A stretch of 64,000 nucleotides of DNA from Tiliqua scincoides (GCF_035046505.1 NC_089823.1:8970044-9034043); one strand, 5' to 3'; shown: positions 21,580 to 32,035, counted from the stretch's first letter. Numbers and translations are program-made. The notes: generated by a model from the letters alone, not told the origin.

Positions 21580-21952
21580 AGTATTAGGGGACATCCACTA
21601 AAATTAAGTAATGGGAGAGTTAGAACAGACAAAAAGAAAATATTTCTTTACCCAGCATGTAAGTAATCTGTGAGGCAACCTTCGGCAAGATGTGGTGATG
21701 GCATCTTGCCTAGATGCCATTAAAAAGGGATTGGGCAGATTTCTAGAAGAAATGTTCATCACGGGTCACAAGCTGTGAAGGGTATTTACAACCTCTTGGT
21801 TTTAGAAATAGGCTACCTCTGAATGCCAGGTGCAAGAGAGTGGCACCAGGATGCAGGTCTCTTGTTGTCTTGGTGCTCCCTGAGAGTCGGCCACTGTGAG
21901 ATGCAGAAAGCTGGGCCTTTGACCTGATCCAGCGAGGATCTTTTTCTTATCT
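21580..21952 (+). mobile_element. CR1 LINE 3' fragment, diverged
   Basis: It matches other CR1 ends: GGGGACATCCACTAAAATTA, AAAATATTTCTTTACCCAGC, ATGTGGTGATGGCATCTTGC, CAACCTCTTGGTTTTAG and GACCTGATCCAGCGAGG. It ends near TTTTTCTTAT. More substitutions than the copies at 12.6, 25.0 and 57 kb imply greater age. Confidence 0.85.
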
Positions 21953-22059
21953 GCACAGATCACCACCCAAAGAACTATAATTGCAGCCAAGCTACATGTC
22001 CTTCTTCTTTGTGATCTCTTTGCAGAAAGATCCTCCATGCTGTCAGCTTTAATGTTCTG

Positions 22060-22850
22060 AGGCTGTGGTGTGATATTCAATCTTGATTCTATGACAGGAG
22101 GTTTGGGTGAGAAGGGAGGTGAAGATACTCTTGCTATCCTGAGAAGAGGTGCAAATCAGATGAGCCTCAGTCACCATGGAGCTATCAGGATTCATTCGAT
22201 GTGGAGTTTATGTATCCTGTTGATGACCATTGTGATTAGCAGGAAGGACATGAGCATATAGAATGGGGCCCCCTTCCCAAGGGACTAGAACTACATTCCT
22301 TATGGAACAGGGGGTTGTGTCTAGCTCAATTGCAAAACCTTTGTATAGTACTGGTGACAAAACTGTAGCTCGATAGCATGGTGACTCCAGTGATGAACTC
22401 TGGAACTGAAGGCATAGGTGTCAAGGCTCCGTGTCCCCCTGTGGGTGTCTGCCAAGGTGTTGGACCCCCAAGTTAGATGAACAGCAGCTGGGGTGATGTG
22501 ATGTTGATTGTACCAGTCCCAAACTGTGCTTGCCAAGGAGCAAAGGGTTCACAACGCCATGCCACTCTGTCCATTCATATAATATGTCACTGATATGGTA
22601 AGGGAAGTGCAGACACTCCAGGTTAAAGCCGAGTCCCAATCAGAGCTATGATGTGCAGCTCGTGGAGATCTATGGACCTGGGGGTATACTGGCATTCCAG
22701 TGTCAGCTGCTTCAAGAGCGTCAGGTTTCCATGTTGTGGTTCCAGTGTAGTTTGGGCCCATGCACGGGTGTGTTACATGAAAAACAAGCCCCTTACTAGA
22801 TGATGACACATTTAATGTCATGTCTGGTTTGGTCTTTTAGAGCATCACTT
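22060..22850 (-). mobile_element. DIRS-like (tyrosine-recombinase) retroelement fossil, RT/RNase H region
   Basis: Separate short minus-strand frames recall the RNase H part of DIRS-group elements: YYMNGQSG (compare the YYINRQGG pattern) and, in another frame, VWDWYNQHHITPAAVHLTWG followed by NTLADTHRGT (compare LWDWC..H.I...A.HLPG..N.LAD..SR). About 800 bp survive. It is broken in several places, lacks recognisable ends and the recombinase, and looks old. Family assignment rests on remembered motif spacing only. Confidence 0.5.
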
Positions 22851-23518
22851 TCAGAGAGGAAGTTGAACTTGACAGTTTACAGACACATTCTCAGTTCATT
22901 TTTACCAAGACAGGAGAAGAGCCTGCTGCCTAGGTGAAATGGAAGTTGCTTTGACTCATTTTCCTGGCTTTCTGACTGACACTCAAAGGTTCAGGTGCGT
23001 TTAAAAATTTGTGGGAGAACTAATTAGTTTCGGCAATGTCACACTGACTTGCCTTGCCATTAAAACATCTAGAAGAATGTGCTGTTTTTTTTTTCTTATG
23101 AATCTTCCTAATTGGAGACTTTGTCATACTCAGAAATTTGTGGTGCCCTCAACTGGTGTGTAGTGATCCTTAGTACACCTTCCAGCATTTCGGAGAAGGT
23201 AATAAGGATACACCTGTGGTCTCAAATCAAGGATCACTGCCCTAGTTCCCCCCCCCCCTTTACACATTGCTGAAGACTCTTTCACCTCCTGCAGTATGCT
23301 GTATTCATTTTTTCCACAACAGCCTGTTCTCCACTGATTTAAAAGCCAAGTGAGAGGTTTGTTCTTTTGGATAAAGATATACATAAAAATACAGGTGTCT
23401 TACGTGACGTATTTGATTGGCTGTAAAATGGTAGGTGCCAACTTCACAGTGCCTTAGTGCGCATTAGTTTACAAGGCTGTGCAGCAGAGACAAGATGTAG
23501 CCCCCCCCCCCACTCCAA
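22851..23518. other. unclassified sequence
   Basis: About 670 bases; poly-C tracts near 23,250 and 23,503. No gene or repeat is recognised. Confidence 0.3.
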
Positions 23519-23620
23519 AATCTGGGAAGAGCCATCGCTCAGTTGCAGAGCAGAAAGTTCCAGGTTCTATCCCTGGCAGAGAAAATTTCCTGTCCGAAAC
23601 CCTGGAGAGCTGCTGCCAGC
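23519..23620 (+). mobile_element. tRNA-derived SINE, 5' half
   Basis: The A box region is GCCATCGCTCAGTTGCAGAG and the B box GTTCCAGGTTCTATCCCTGG, followed by CCGAAACCCTGGAGAGCTGC. It is the same family as 13,587 and 53,044. It is interrupted by the 5S-rRNA SINE that follows, and GCCAGCCTGTGG is the insertion site. Confidence 0.72.
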
Positions 23621-23626
23621 CTGTGG

Positions 23627-23766
23627 TTGGCAACATTCAGTCTTGAAAGACTATGGTATAAGCCTACAGCACCTGTATTCCCAAGCGGTCTCCCATCCAA
23701 GTACTAACCAGGCCTGACCCTGCTTAGCTTCTGAGATCAGATGAGATCGGGCATGTGCAGGGTAAC
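23627..23766 (-). mobile_element. 5S-rRNA-derived SINE with LINE-derived tail
   Basis: On the minus strand it reads GTTACCCTGCACATGCCCGA, TCTCATCTGATCTCAGAAGC, CTTGGATGGGAGACCGC and so on through the 5S C box, then ATACCATAGTCTTTCAAGAC and TGAATGTTGCCAA. The phrase CAGCCTGTGG occurs on both sides (23,617-23,626 and about 23,766-23,775), a roughly 8-10-bp target duplication. The hairpin loop here is TTCA instead of TTCG. Confidence 0.92.
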
Positions 23767-24964
23767 AGCCTGTGGGTACGATGCTAATATGTTGCTAACA
23801 CTGATGGGTCAGTATTGCTGGCAGCAGTCTAGAAATGGCTACAAGCTAGAAATGCTGTATGTGAGGAAGGAGGAGGCTCTGGTGGAAGCTGCTTCATGAT
23901 ATGGCTGTTGCCCTCTGCTCCTTGGGCTCCCTAAGGGGTCAATCTGGCTGTCGTCTGCTTTGGGGAGCCCCCTCAAGAGAAGGAACAGGAGCAGCAACCA
24001 GATCGCAAAGGGGCCGCCTCTGGTGCCTCCTCCTTTTCTGGAGAACCCAGAAGTCATGGAAGAGGAGGAGGTTCTGTGGAGGAAAAAAGTTGTGCCCCTC
24101 TTGGTATAGCACCCGGGGCAAATGCCCCTCGGGCTCCCACCTTGTTACACCTCTGATTGATAGATTTTCTGTTTTATACCAAGTTCTGGATTTGAAAGAA
24201 TAAATTCCACAATTCCATAGGTACTTTCCCTTCCGACCGCTGCCCCTGCCAAACATAGAGCTGTTTGCTGCATTCATAACATATTCTCAGCCAAGTCGAC
24301 TTTGCTCTTGTACAAAACCTTTGCTGTTCAACTCTTTGGCTGAATGCAAAAGGGAAGATGGCATACCTCCAGATAGCCTACTTAGCCAGTATGAATAATT
24401 TGGGCTCCAGTGGAGCTTAAATATTTTCTTCTTGCTTGTGGGTGGCCTTGCTGGGTTTATAACTCTCCAATGTCTTAACTGGTTTTTGTTTTTGTTTTAT
24501 TTTAAAGTCTGACCTTTAAAATAAAAAGACTTTATTTTAATAAAAGACTTTATTTTAATATTTAATTTAATTTAATAAAAGACTTTATTTTAAAGTCTGA
24601 CCTTGCAAGAGGGAAGCCTGCATGATGCAGAATTCATGTCCATCCATATCCATCCACTGGCAGGCTGCTGGCTTCAGTCAAATTGCCTGGTTTCATTTCA
24701 GCAGCCGGCAAACGTTTGCCAATCAAATTGATACAAAATGCCAGGATCCCGGTTTGCATTCTGTCTGGTGTCGGAAGCAGATGGTGGTTGTTAATCTGGG
24801 CTTTATTTTCCATTTGAAAGGAGAGACGCTCTTTCGCCTTGGCTTTGGCCAACAAATGCTATCCATGCTAGGTTGTTCTCAACTTTTGTGCCGGTGGGGA
24901 CTTCTGTGCAAGCTCTCCAAGAGGGGCGCATATGTGTTGGATTTGGCCTCCTGCCGTTTACTTG
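23767..24964. other. unclassified sequence with a hAT-like end and a local direct repeat
   Basis: At about 24,105-24,155, CCCCTCGGGCTCCCACCTTG, TTACACCTCTG resembles the ends of the CAGtGGcGTAACtAGG group, suggesting a hAT remnant. At 24,497-24,605 the phrases GACTTTATTTTAATAAAAGA and TTTTAAAGTCTGACCTT are repeated locally. No gene is seen. Confidence 0.35.
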
Positions 24965-25291
24965 AGGAATGTACTTTACTCAGCATGTGGTTGATCTGTG
25001 GAACTCCTTGCCACAGGATGTGGTGATGGCATCTGGTCTAGGTGCCTTTAAAAGGGATTGGACTAATTTCTGGAGGAAAAATCCATTACGGTTTACAAAC
25101 CATGATGTGTATGTGCAACCTCCTGATTTTAGAAATGGGCTGTGTCAGATGCAAGGGAGGGCACCATGGTGCAGGTCTCTTGTTGTCCTGTGTGCTCCCT
25201 GGGGCATTTGGTGGGCCGCTGTGAGATACAGGAAGCTGGACTAGATGGGCCTATGACCTGATCCAGCGGGGCTGTTCTTATGTTCTTATGT
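24965..25291 (+). mobile_element. CR1 LINE 3' fragment
   Basis: It starts at ORF2 sequence for a LWNSLPQDV-like peptide, continues GGACTAATTTCTGGAGG and CAACCTCCTGATTTTAG, and ends TTCTTATGTTCTTATG. It is 5'-truncated. Confidence 0.92.
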
Positions 25292-26027
25292 GCAAGAGAA
25301 TCCAGAGGCACAATAGATGTGGTCAAATGTGCATGCTCATCGCAGCTTGTAAATGTTTTGCCCTGAAGAACAGTTTGTCTCAGCCCAACTTACCTCCCAC
25401 CCTGACTTGCAATGCTCTTGACAGACATTCTGGCCAGCCAGTCAAACATGGATCCAGTAGTCTGTTTAGTTTCACTCTCCCCCCTCCCTTCCATGCACCG
25501 GCCATGTTGGCGCCATTCTTATTTTTTATGTGGCCATATGTAAGTTAACATCCGTAAGTTACGTATGTAAGTTACAGCCCTCAACATCCAGAGTAAACTC
25601 TGCTTCATATTAACACTGAAACTCACAGGCCATCCTATTCATGGAGATTTCATATCATACCTAGTCTGTCCTCACCATGTTTATTAATGTGCTATTTCTG
25701 GTGCTGATATAGAGTACCTTTGTCCTTTGTATTCACAGCTCCTGCCTTTTAATTTTTTTTTGCAAATGCAGGCTTGATGGATTTGGCTTCCCCATCACAT
25801 TCTCTGGTGAGCTGCCAATATGTCATTTCAAACTTTCTGAAGAGCCCAGAACAGAAAACAAGGGCAGGCCTCCTGAGCTAACCTTTCCTGCAGGTGGTTC
25901 TTTTTTCCACTCTGTCCTCTCTCAGGAGAGCATTTTAAGGGTGCTGATGCATTGTTTTTCTCAGTGCTTTTTTTGTAAAAAAAAATAAATAAAAAAAAGG
26001 TGCAGGAACTCACAACTTGTTGATCCT

Positions 26028-26078
<51 letters not shown>

Positions 26079-26235
26079 TAAACCATTTTTTATTGGAGAA
26101 ATAAGTAATAAGATACAACTAGACGTAGTCAATAACCACACACACATGTCCATCCCGTGTGAGCTCTCTGATAGCAAAAGCACTCCTGCCACAGCTGGAG
26201 TGAAACACCCCATTATTTTTAGGTGGGGAGGGACT
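25292..26235. other. unclassified sequence with (TTTA)n at ~26,026-26,080
   Basis: About 940 bases. Apart from the (TTTA)n tract there is no recognised repeat or gene. Confidence 0.35.
26026..26080. repeat. (TTTA)n microsatellite
   Basis: About thirteen TTTA units immediately upstream of the palindrome region. A similar tract is at 19,755-19,804. Confidence 0.95.
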
Positions 26236-26950
26236 CCACTGGGCTATAGGAAAGCCTATAGTTAAAGTGTTCAGAACTAATATATAAGGTCTTGAGTCCA
26301 GCTGGTGGCCATCAGCGCCTCAAGTATTAGTTCCAAACACTTTGAGCCTAAGAGCTCTTATGGCTCAATGGCTAAAGTGCTGGTCTGTGGAACTAGAGGC
26401 TAGGGGCTCAAATTGCTATGAGAAAGAATTTTTCTTTTTTAGGTGGGGAGGTGCTCCATGGCTGCAAAATATAAAGGTTGGTTGCCAGTTGCCAAAAGGG
26501 GGGCCAGTTGAGGCTGCAAAACTCCTCAAATTTCAGTCCCAGGCAGGCTTTTTTTTAAGTCCCAGGTAGGACTTAACCCACAGCCTCCAGCAGGGGGCTC
26601 ACTCCAGGAGATTAACTGTGGGTTAAGTCCTACCTGGGACTTAAAAAAAAGCCTGCCTGGGACTGAACTTTGAGGAGTTTTGCAGCCTCAACTGGCCCCC
26701 CTTTTGGCAACTGGCAACCAACCTTTATATTTTGCAGCCATGGAGCACCTCCCCACCTAAAAAAAATATATTTCTTCCTCATAGGGATTTGAACCCTACA
26801 GACCAGCACTTTAGCCATTGAGCCATAAGAGTTCTTAGGCTCAAAGTGTTTGGAACTAATACTTGAGGCGCTGATGGCCACCAGCTGGGCTCAACATCTT
26901 ATATATTAGTTCTGAACACTTTAACTATAGGCTTTCCTATAGTCCAATGG
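26236..26950. repeat. large palindrome, ~350-bp arms, each with a tRNA-like unit
   Basis: The left arm (about 26,236-26,583) and the right arm (26,616-26,950) are inverted copies around a 32-nt spacer. At the centre, ACTTAACCCACAG (26,571-26,583) faces CTGTGGGTTAAGT (26,616-26,628). The arms share TTTTGCAGCCTCAACTGGCC, CTCAAAGTGTTTGGAACTAA and CTATAGGCTTTCCTATAG, the last two counted on the right arm. Each arm holds a tRNA-like segment: TGGCTCAATGGCTAAAGTGC (A box-like) followed by GGGTTCAAATCCCTA (B box; altered in the left arm). It could be an inverted SINE dimer or a foldback transposon. Confidence 0.85.
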
Positions 26951-27004
26951 AGAGAGTGCTGGGCTGTGGAGCACAAGGTTGGAGGTTCGAATCCCTCCCT
27001 AGCC
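26929..27004 (+). repeat. tRNA-like segment at the outer edge of the palindrome
   Basis: GGCTTTCCTATAGTCCAATG, an anticodon-like region, then GGTTGGAGGTTCGAATCCCT and CCCTAGCC resemble a tRNA with a near-consensus B box (GGTTCGAATCC). The T loop is one base too long and the stems are imperfect, so it is probably SINE-derived rather than a working tRNA gene. Confidence 0.55.
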
Positions 27005-27506
27005 AGCAGTGTGGGGCGGGGAGGTCCAGGGAGGGAAAAAAGGTGGGGGGTGGAGAGGAGGGGAAAAAAAAGGTGCGTTCCGTTCTGGTGCGTTCCATTA
27101 CAAAAAAGCCCTAGTTTTTCTGTACATGTGTATGTGTTGTTGGGTACATGCCAAGAAAGCATGCCCCAGGCTAGTTGCATGGCGTTTTGAATTGAGCTGA
27201 TGGCATGGAAGGCCGCAGGTCCCAGAAGCCTTTGGGGAAAGGCCACATTTTGCTGCCTCCAAGCAACATCTCTCTGTCCCTACCGGGTTGGCTTAGGAAA
27301 TGCTTTGCCATTCTTCTGCAGTTTGAAAAATTTCACAGCAGGCTGCACCTTGCCTTGATCGGCAGTTTTCCACCAGTAAACAAGCAGCATCCTGGGAGCT
27401 TCCTGACTTTGGAGTAAGCAGCTGTATTAGCAAAGCAAAAGAAGTGGCTGCAACCTCAGCTTCCTTCATCAGTGTCAGCTTAGTCAAGAAGTTGTATAGC
27501 GATCAA
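27005..27506. other. unclassified sequence
   Basis: About 500 bases; G-rich at the start (GGGGAGGTCC, GGTGGGGGGTGG). No gene or repeat is recognised. Confidence 0.3.
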
Positions 27507-27948
27507 CAGTTGCATCACTAGGGATGGTGTCACCCCCATGGGCTGGCATGGTGTATTCCCCACCCCAGGCTAGCCCCACCCCTTTCAGGGCTGTGCCAAT
27601 TACTTCTGGGAATTCCTAGCTCTTGTGCGAGGTCCATCTCAGGCAGCTCGGAGGCCCAGCGAGTCATGTTGGTGCTCACAGTGGATCACTGCAGGACAGG
27701 CGGCAAGCACGCTACCCTGCCTGGCTAAGCTGTGCTCAGTGTGCAGAGGAACCCCTGAGGAAGCCCCCCCGCCCCAGGACCAATCCCTTTTCCATCCAAG
27801 CCCACCGTGCAGTGAAGGGCATGCTGGGTAATATTGTCTGCTGCACACAACCACAGGAAGCGCTGTCAGCAGCATGGCCGCAGCAAGTCATTTTGGTGTA
27901 TCCAACAGTATCACCAGGTGCAGTCCACACCCCTTAGTGGCTCCACTG
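27507..27948. mobile_element. hAT-like MITE (CAGTTGCATCACTAGGG family)
   Basis: The left end CAGTTGCATCACTAGGGATG is mirrored by ACCCCTTAGTGGCTCCACTG. The family resembles those at 17,254 and 43,612. The flanks do not show a clear duplication, so it is old or the ends are imprecise. Confidence 0.55.
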
Positions 27949-29366
27949 GTAAGTGAGACCCGCACTTCCTGAGCAATCAAGAAACCCTCTGGGCCCCCTT
28001 TGCAGCAGGGCTGGCCTGCTGACGAGGTGAGCTGAACCAGCTGCTTCAGTGGCAAATGGACAAACAGGGCAGATTGGCCTGGATGCCCTGCCCCTGTGCC
28101 TAAGCTCCAGCTGTCTTCGTTGGCCACCTCACCTCTGAGTTGCATTTTTTCTACCTCCCAACAATAGCCCCAACAGAGGCTCAGTGTGAGGCAGCCTTCA
28201 GGGAAAAAAACTGCCAAGTCCATTGGCAGTTGTGAAGTGAGAGTATAAAACAAATTGAATGAAATGTATCCTGTCATTAGACACCCCTGTTGTCCAATGT
28301 TGCTGGGAAGCAGGAAAATCCCTTGTTCCTTTGTCTTCCAGAGAAAGGTAAAGAAAGTAAATTAAGGAATGACTCCTGCTTCCTCAGCAGCAAGCACAGA
28401 CAGCGAGTAGACCAGGGAAAATTGAGGGAAGAGCTTGGTGTTGCAAGAAGATAAGGGGCTACAAGAAGGAACATGCTAAGTCCATCAAACAGTTAAGTGG
28501 GGGCATTGACTGATTGTAGGTACCCTTCCTGGGAGACCGCAGAAGGACCCCAGTTAACAGAGATATGGAGATATTATTAGTCTACCAAGGAAAAGACAAG
28601 AGAGAACCTATAATCCCTGCTCCTGGAAGGAAGTAAAATAGTTAATGATATATTTACTAGTAATAAGCAACTATGTACAAACAACATGTCAAGAATGTGC
28701 TGCATGGACCTTTTGAATGTAAAAAAAGCTGGTGAAAGATAAGGTTGGCATGCAAGCTTTTTCGGCACATGCCGACTTGTGTCCTTATATTGCCAGATAA
28801 GATTTTAAAATCCAGCGCTGGTATTTTTGTTTATTTCTTCCCTCACACTGGGCTAAGTCCCCTATTTCTCACAACAGTTGTCATCCCTATTTCCCAAACA
28901 ACAGGGGGAAAAAAGATGCAGGTGCCACCCTCCCACCCTCACAGGGAGACAGGGGTAGATCCAGTGTTGGGGGGGCAGGGCTCTGCCTTCAGACCCCTAC
29001 CAGGCAGGTAGACCTGTGCTCTCAGTTGACCTTTGGCCTCTGTGGCTTTGCTGGGCAGATAGACCTGCACTGCTGAATTCAGAAGCTCCCCACTGCCCAC
29101 TCAAACATTCCCAGACAAAGCTTTTGGGCCACAGAGATATCTCTGAGTGCTCTGGATTTCTTTCTGATTCTCCGATGTTTGAATTGCAATGGCAGCCAAA
29201 GGGGGGGCTTGCCTCCTGCCTTATGTGCCCCCCCAGGTACTGTTTTTAGAAGACTGCAAGTTGGCCTTGGTTTGGCTAAAACTGGGGCAAGTGGTAGGAC
29301 TTGTGGGTTTCATTACAGCAGGGCTGCCCCCCTCTGAACTGATCTCAATAGTGTGATTCTCTAGCC
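27949..29366. other. unclassified intergenic sequence
   Basis: About 1.4 kb. Small open frames of 60-129 codons have no known motif. No repeat family is recognised. Confidence 0.3.
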
Positions 29367-29414
29367 CAGCAACTTTCAACCTTTTTTTTTTTCATGGCAC
29401 ACTAACCTCTATGG

Positions 29415-29772
29415 CAGTGGTACTTACACATTTAGCCCCCGGGACCCACTTGTTAGAATGAGAATCTGTCAGGACCCACTGGAAGTGATGTCATGACCAG
29501 CAGGGGCATCATCAAGCAGGACAATTTTTAGCAATCCTAGGCTGCAATCCTACCCACATGAACCCAGGAGTAAGTCCCATCGACTATCATTGTTAAAAGA
29601 ATATACATAGTAGCTTGTTCAGGACTGTACATTTCCCCAAATGCAGTCACATACCATGGGAGCATCAAGTCTAATGTATATCAAAAATAAAATATTGAAA
29701 TGAATGGGGACCCACCTGAAATTGACTCGTGACCCACCTAGTGGGTCCCGACCCACGGTTTGAGAAACACTG
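29415..29772. mobile_element. hAT-like element nested in the previous one (TSD CTCTATGG)
   Basis: Ends CAGTGGTACTTACACATTTA and CCCACGGTTTGAGAAACACTG, with a perfect 8-bp target duplication CTCTATGG (29,407-29,414 and 29,773-29,780). The interior (GGGACCCACTTGTTAGAATG, AGTGATGTCATGACCAG) matches the element at 55,555-56,083 in the opposite orientation. Confidence 0.9.
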
Positions 29773-29805
29773 CTCTATGGTCTTTGTCTCTCGGGATGTC
29801 ACTTC

Positions 29806-29955
29806 CAGCTGCCTCTTCTGGGTTCTATGGATCTGTTTCTAGGGCAACTGTCTGTAGAAACGAATTGTTCCTCTTCTCTTGCTGGTGGAGCAGACCATTT
29901 GTTACTACAGACAGTTGCCCTAGAAACAGAGCCCAGAACCAGGAAGAGTTTTACA
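29806..29955. repeat. palindrome inside the outer hAT element
   Basis: The left arm TTCTGGGTTCTATGGATCTG, TTTCTAGGGCAACTGTCTGT faces the right arm ACAGACAGTTGCCCTAGAAA, CAGAGCCCAGAACCAGG. The copy at 20,236-20,375 shows that it is a repeat in its own right. Confidence 0.7.
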
Positions 29956-30014
29956 GTGATTTTCAACTGCTGTGCTCCAAGCTTGCGTGGGGCACTCTTG
30001 TTGAAAAATCACTG

Positions 30015-30358
30015 CTCTAGCCCATCAATGAACTATTAGTTTTTTCTTTTTTTTGGCCATTTACCAGTGTGGCCATTTTGCAAATTGACACCTAGTAGCC
30101 CAGGTTTCTCAGTGTTAAGAAGGGTGTGTTCACAGATGTCCAGCCCAGGTGATGATCTCATGAAGTGTGTGTGCAAGTGTATGAATGTTAGAAATGAATT
30201 CACCTAACTGTTGCTTTGTTAACTGCAAATAAGAAGAACATCATGTGATGAAGCCATCAGCATGGAGGTGAAATGGCACCTGGAATCAGCAAGCTGCGGC
30301 CAAACATCGTAAGAGTTCCTCCTGACCTCCCTTGAGTTAGAAAAAGAGTGGTATCGCA
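30015..30358. other. unclassified spacer
   Basis: About 340 bases with no gene or repeat recognised. Confidence 0.3.
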
Positions 30359-30842
30359 TCATAAGAACATAAGAAGAGCCCTGCTGGATCAGGCCAAAGG
30401 CCCATCTAGTCCAGCTTCCTGTATCTCACAGAGGCCAACCAGATGCCCCAGGGAGCACAAGAGACCTGCATCCTGGTGCCCTCCCTTGCATCTGGCATTC
30501 TGAGGTCGCCTACTTCTAAAACCAGGAGGTTGCACATACCTATCATGGCTTGTAACCTATCATGGACCTTTCTTCCAGGAATTGCCTTTTAAAGGCACCT
30601 AGACCAGATGCCATCACCACATCCTGTGGCAAGGAATTCCACAGATTATTACCCACTGCGTAAAATTATATATTTGTCCTAACTCTCCCAATTTTAGTGA
30701 ATGTTCCCTGGTTCTGGTTTTGTGTGAGAAGGAAAAGAACATCCATCTATTTACTCTCTGCCTCCCTTGCATTATTTTGTACATCTCAGTCTTTCTTTCT
30801 GCTCTAAAATGGAACCAGTTTCTACTCTCATGTCTCAAGGCA
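30359..30842 (-). mobile_element. CR1 LINE 3' fragment
   Basis: On the plus strand it opens with CATAAGAACATAAGAAGAGC, the complement of the CR1 terminal octamers, then CTGGATCAGGCCAAAGGCCC and CCAGGAGGTTGCACATACC. The coding part beyond is diverged but keeps the GLFSLE-to-TRTREHSLKL region. It is 5'-truncated. Confidence 0.9.
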
Positions 30843-31189
30843 AAGGGTAAAAGTTTTCCTTAGGGAGGGTGCCAAGACCACTCTGCACCCCTAGAAAATC
30901 AGGAACACAATGACAGCTGTACATTTTATACCAAATTTTCAGTCCCTGTGCTGTTTCTGTGCCACTCTACTCTGTGTTGCTATCTGTATGCTTACCGCAG
31001 AGATTTCGAAGGAATTGTGCTATGGAGTGCAAGGTACACAATATTGATGACTGGGCACCCAATCGACTGTGGTGCCATCCCTCTGACAACTCCTTGTCAC
31101 ATGCACACAAAGACATGGATATTGGAGTTGCTTGTCCCTCTTGTGTCGAGCAGCAGGAGAACTCTTGCAGAAGGACATGACTGAGTGTA
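30843..31189. other. unclassified spacer
   Basis: About 350 bases with no repeat or gene recognised. Confidence 0.3.
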
Positions 31190-32035
31190 ATGTCCATGGC
31201 GGGCGGTGGACCCTTCCCTGGGGTGGTACCCGGTCCTTGGACGACGGTCAGTGGCGCGCTAACAGACGGGAGGCAGGAGCAGATGTTTGATACAGCCGGT
31301 TTAATAGGGTCAGCCACTTTACATTCATCAGGGCTGTTCCTTCACAGCCTTACACATATTATGCCGACTGGTGCCGTCGGTGCCGAATGGTCCCTGGAAC
31401 AGACCCTTCCCGTCCCTGGAGGTTCTCCGTACAAGCCTTCAGCGCTGGTTCCTGGGGCCCTAGGTCTGGGCTCTTGGGGAATACCCCCCTGCTGGCCTGG
31501 GTCAGGTTGCCTGAGCTTGGGAGGGCCCCAGCTGGCTCTGGGCTGGTTCCCCAGCCAGCTGGTCCCCACTGATTGTGGTCCACTTCGATCCCCCCTTTCC
31601 ACGGTCCTGTTTCTCCAGAGGTCACTCACTGGGTCCAAGAGGGCCCTGGGCCGGGGAGGCCTTCCCTCCAACTTCCTCAGGTCAGGGTGGACCCCCATCC
31701 CCTGCCTCTGGAGGTCTCCAACCTTTCCCTTAGACTGGGAGGCTGTTTGCCCTCTAGCTGTCCATGGGCCTTGCTCCGCTCTGGAGAGGAGCCACCCCCT
31801 CCTTCCCTTCCAGGCTCCTTATGAGGCCTTTTCCCTCTTGGGCTGGCCCCACCCTTCTGGCCCACGTGCCTGCCAGGTGTTCCCAGCGGGCCCTCATTCC
31901 CTCTCCTGGGTAGGTGCTCTGTGCTGGACCCCAGTCCTGCGCGCACTCAGGTTTTACTCTCGAGGAGGTCTCTACCCCAGAGGAGATCCCTACTCCTGGG
32001 AAGTTCCCAGCCACCTGGGCTGGATCCAGGTGACA
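31190..32035 (-). repeat. GC-rich block of unknown origin, possibly a solo-LTR-like fossil
   Basis: A sharply bounded, GC-rich and low-complexity-free block of about 850 bp in AT-rich surroundings. On the minus strand its end reads GACCCTATTAAACCGGCTG, CATCTGCTCCTGCCTCCCGT and so on, which could be a polyadenylation hexamer (ATTAAA) followed by an R/U5-like end. No paired TG...CA ends or internal genes were found. The open frame through it on the plus strand is a by-product of its composition. A CR1 fragment abuts it at 32,036. Confidence 0.3.

Larger units (their letters stand above)
29367..30014. mobile_element. hAT-like element, outer of a nested pair (TSD CTCTAGCC)
   Basis: It starts CAGCAACTTTCAACC and ends GTTGAAAAATCACTG, inverted repeats of about 15 bp. 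It is flanked on both sides by the perfect 8-bp duplication CTCTAGCC (29,359-29,366 and 30,015-30,022). It contains a second hAT element (29,415-29,772) and the palindrome at 29,806-29,955. Confidence 0.85.

Noticed and set aside
26929-27004. functional tRNA gene
   Set aside because: The T loop has an extra base, the anticodon arm does not fold cleanly, and the sequence is part of a repeated, palindromic unit.
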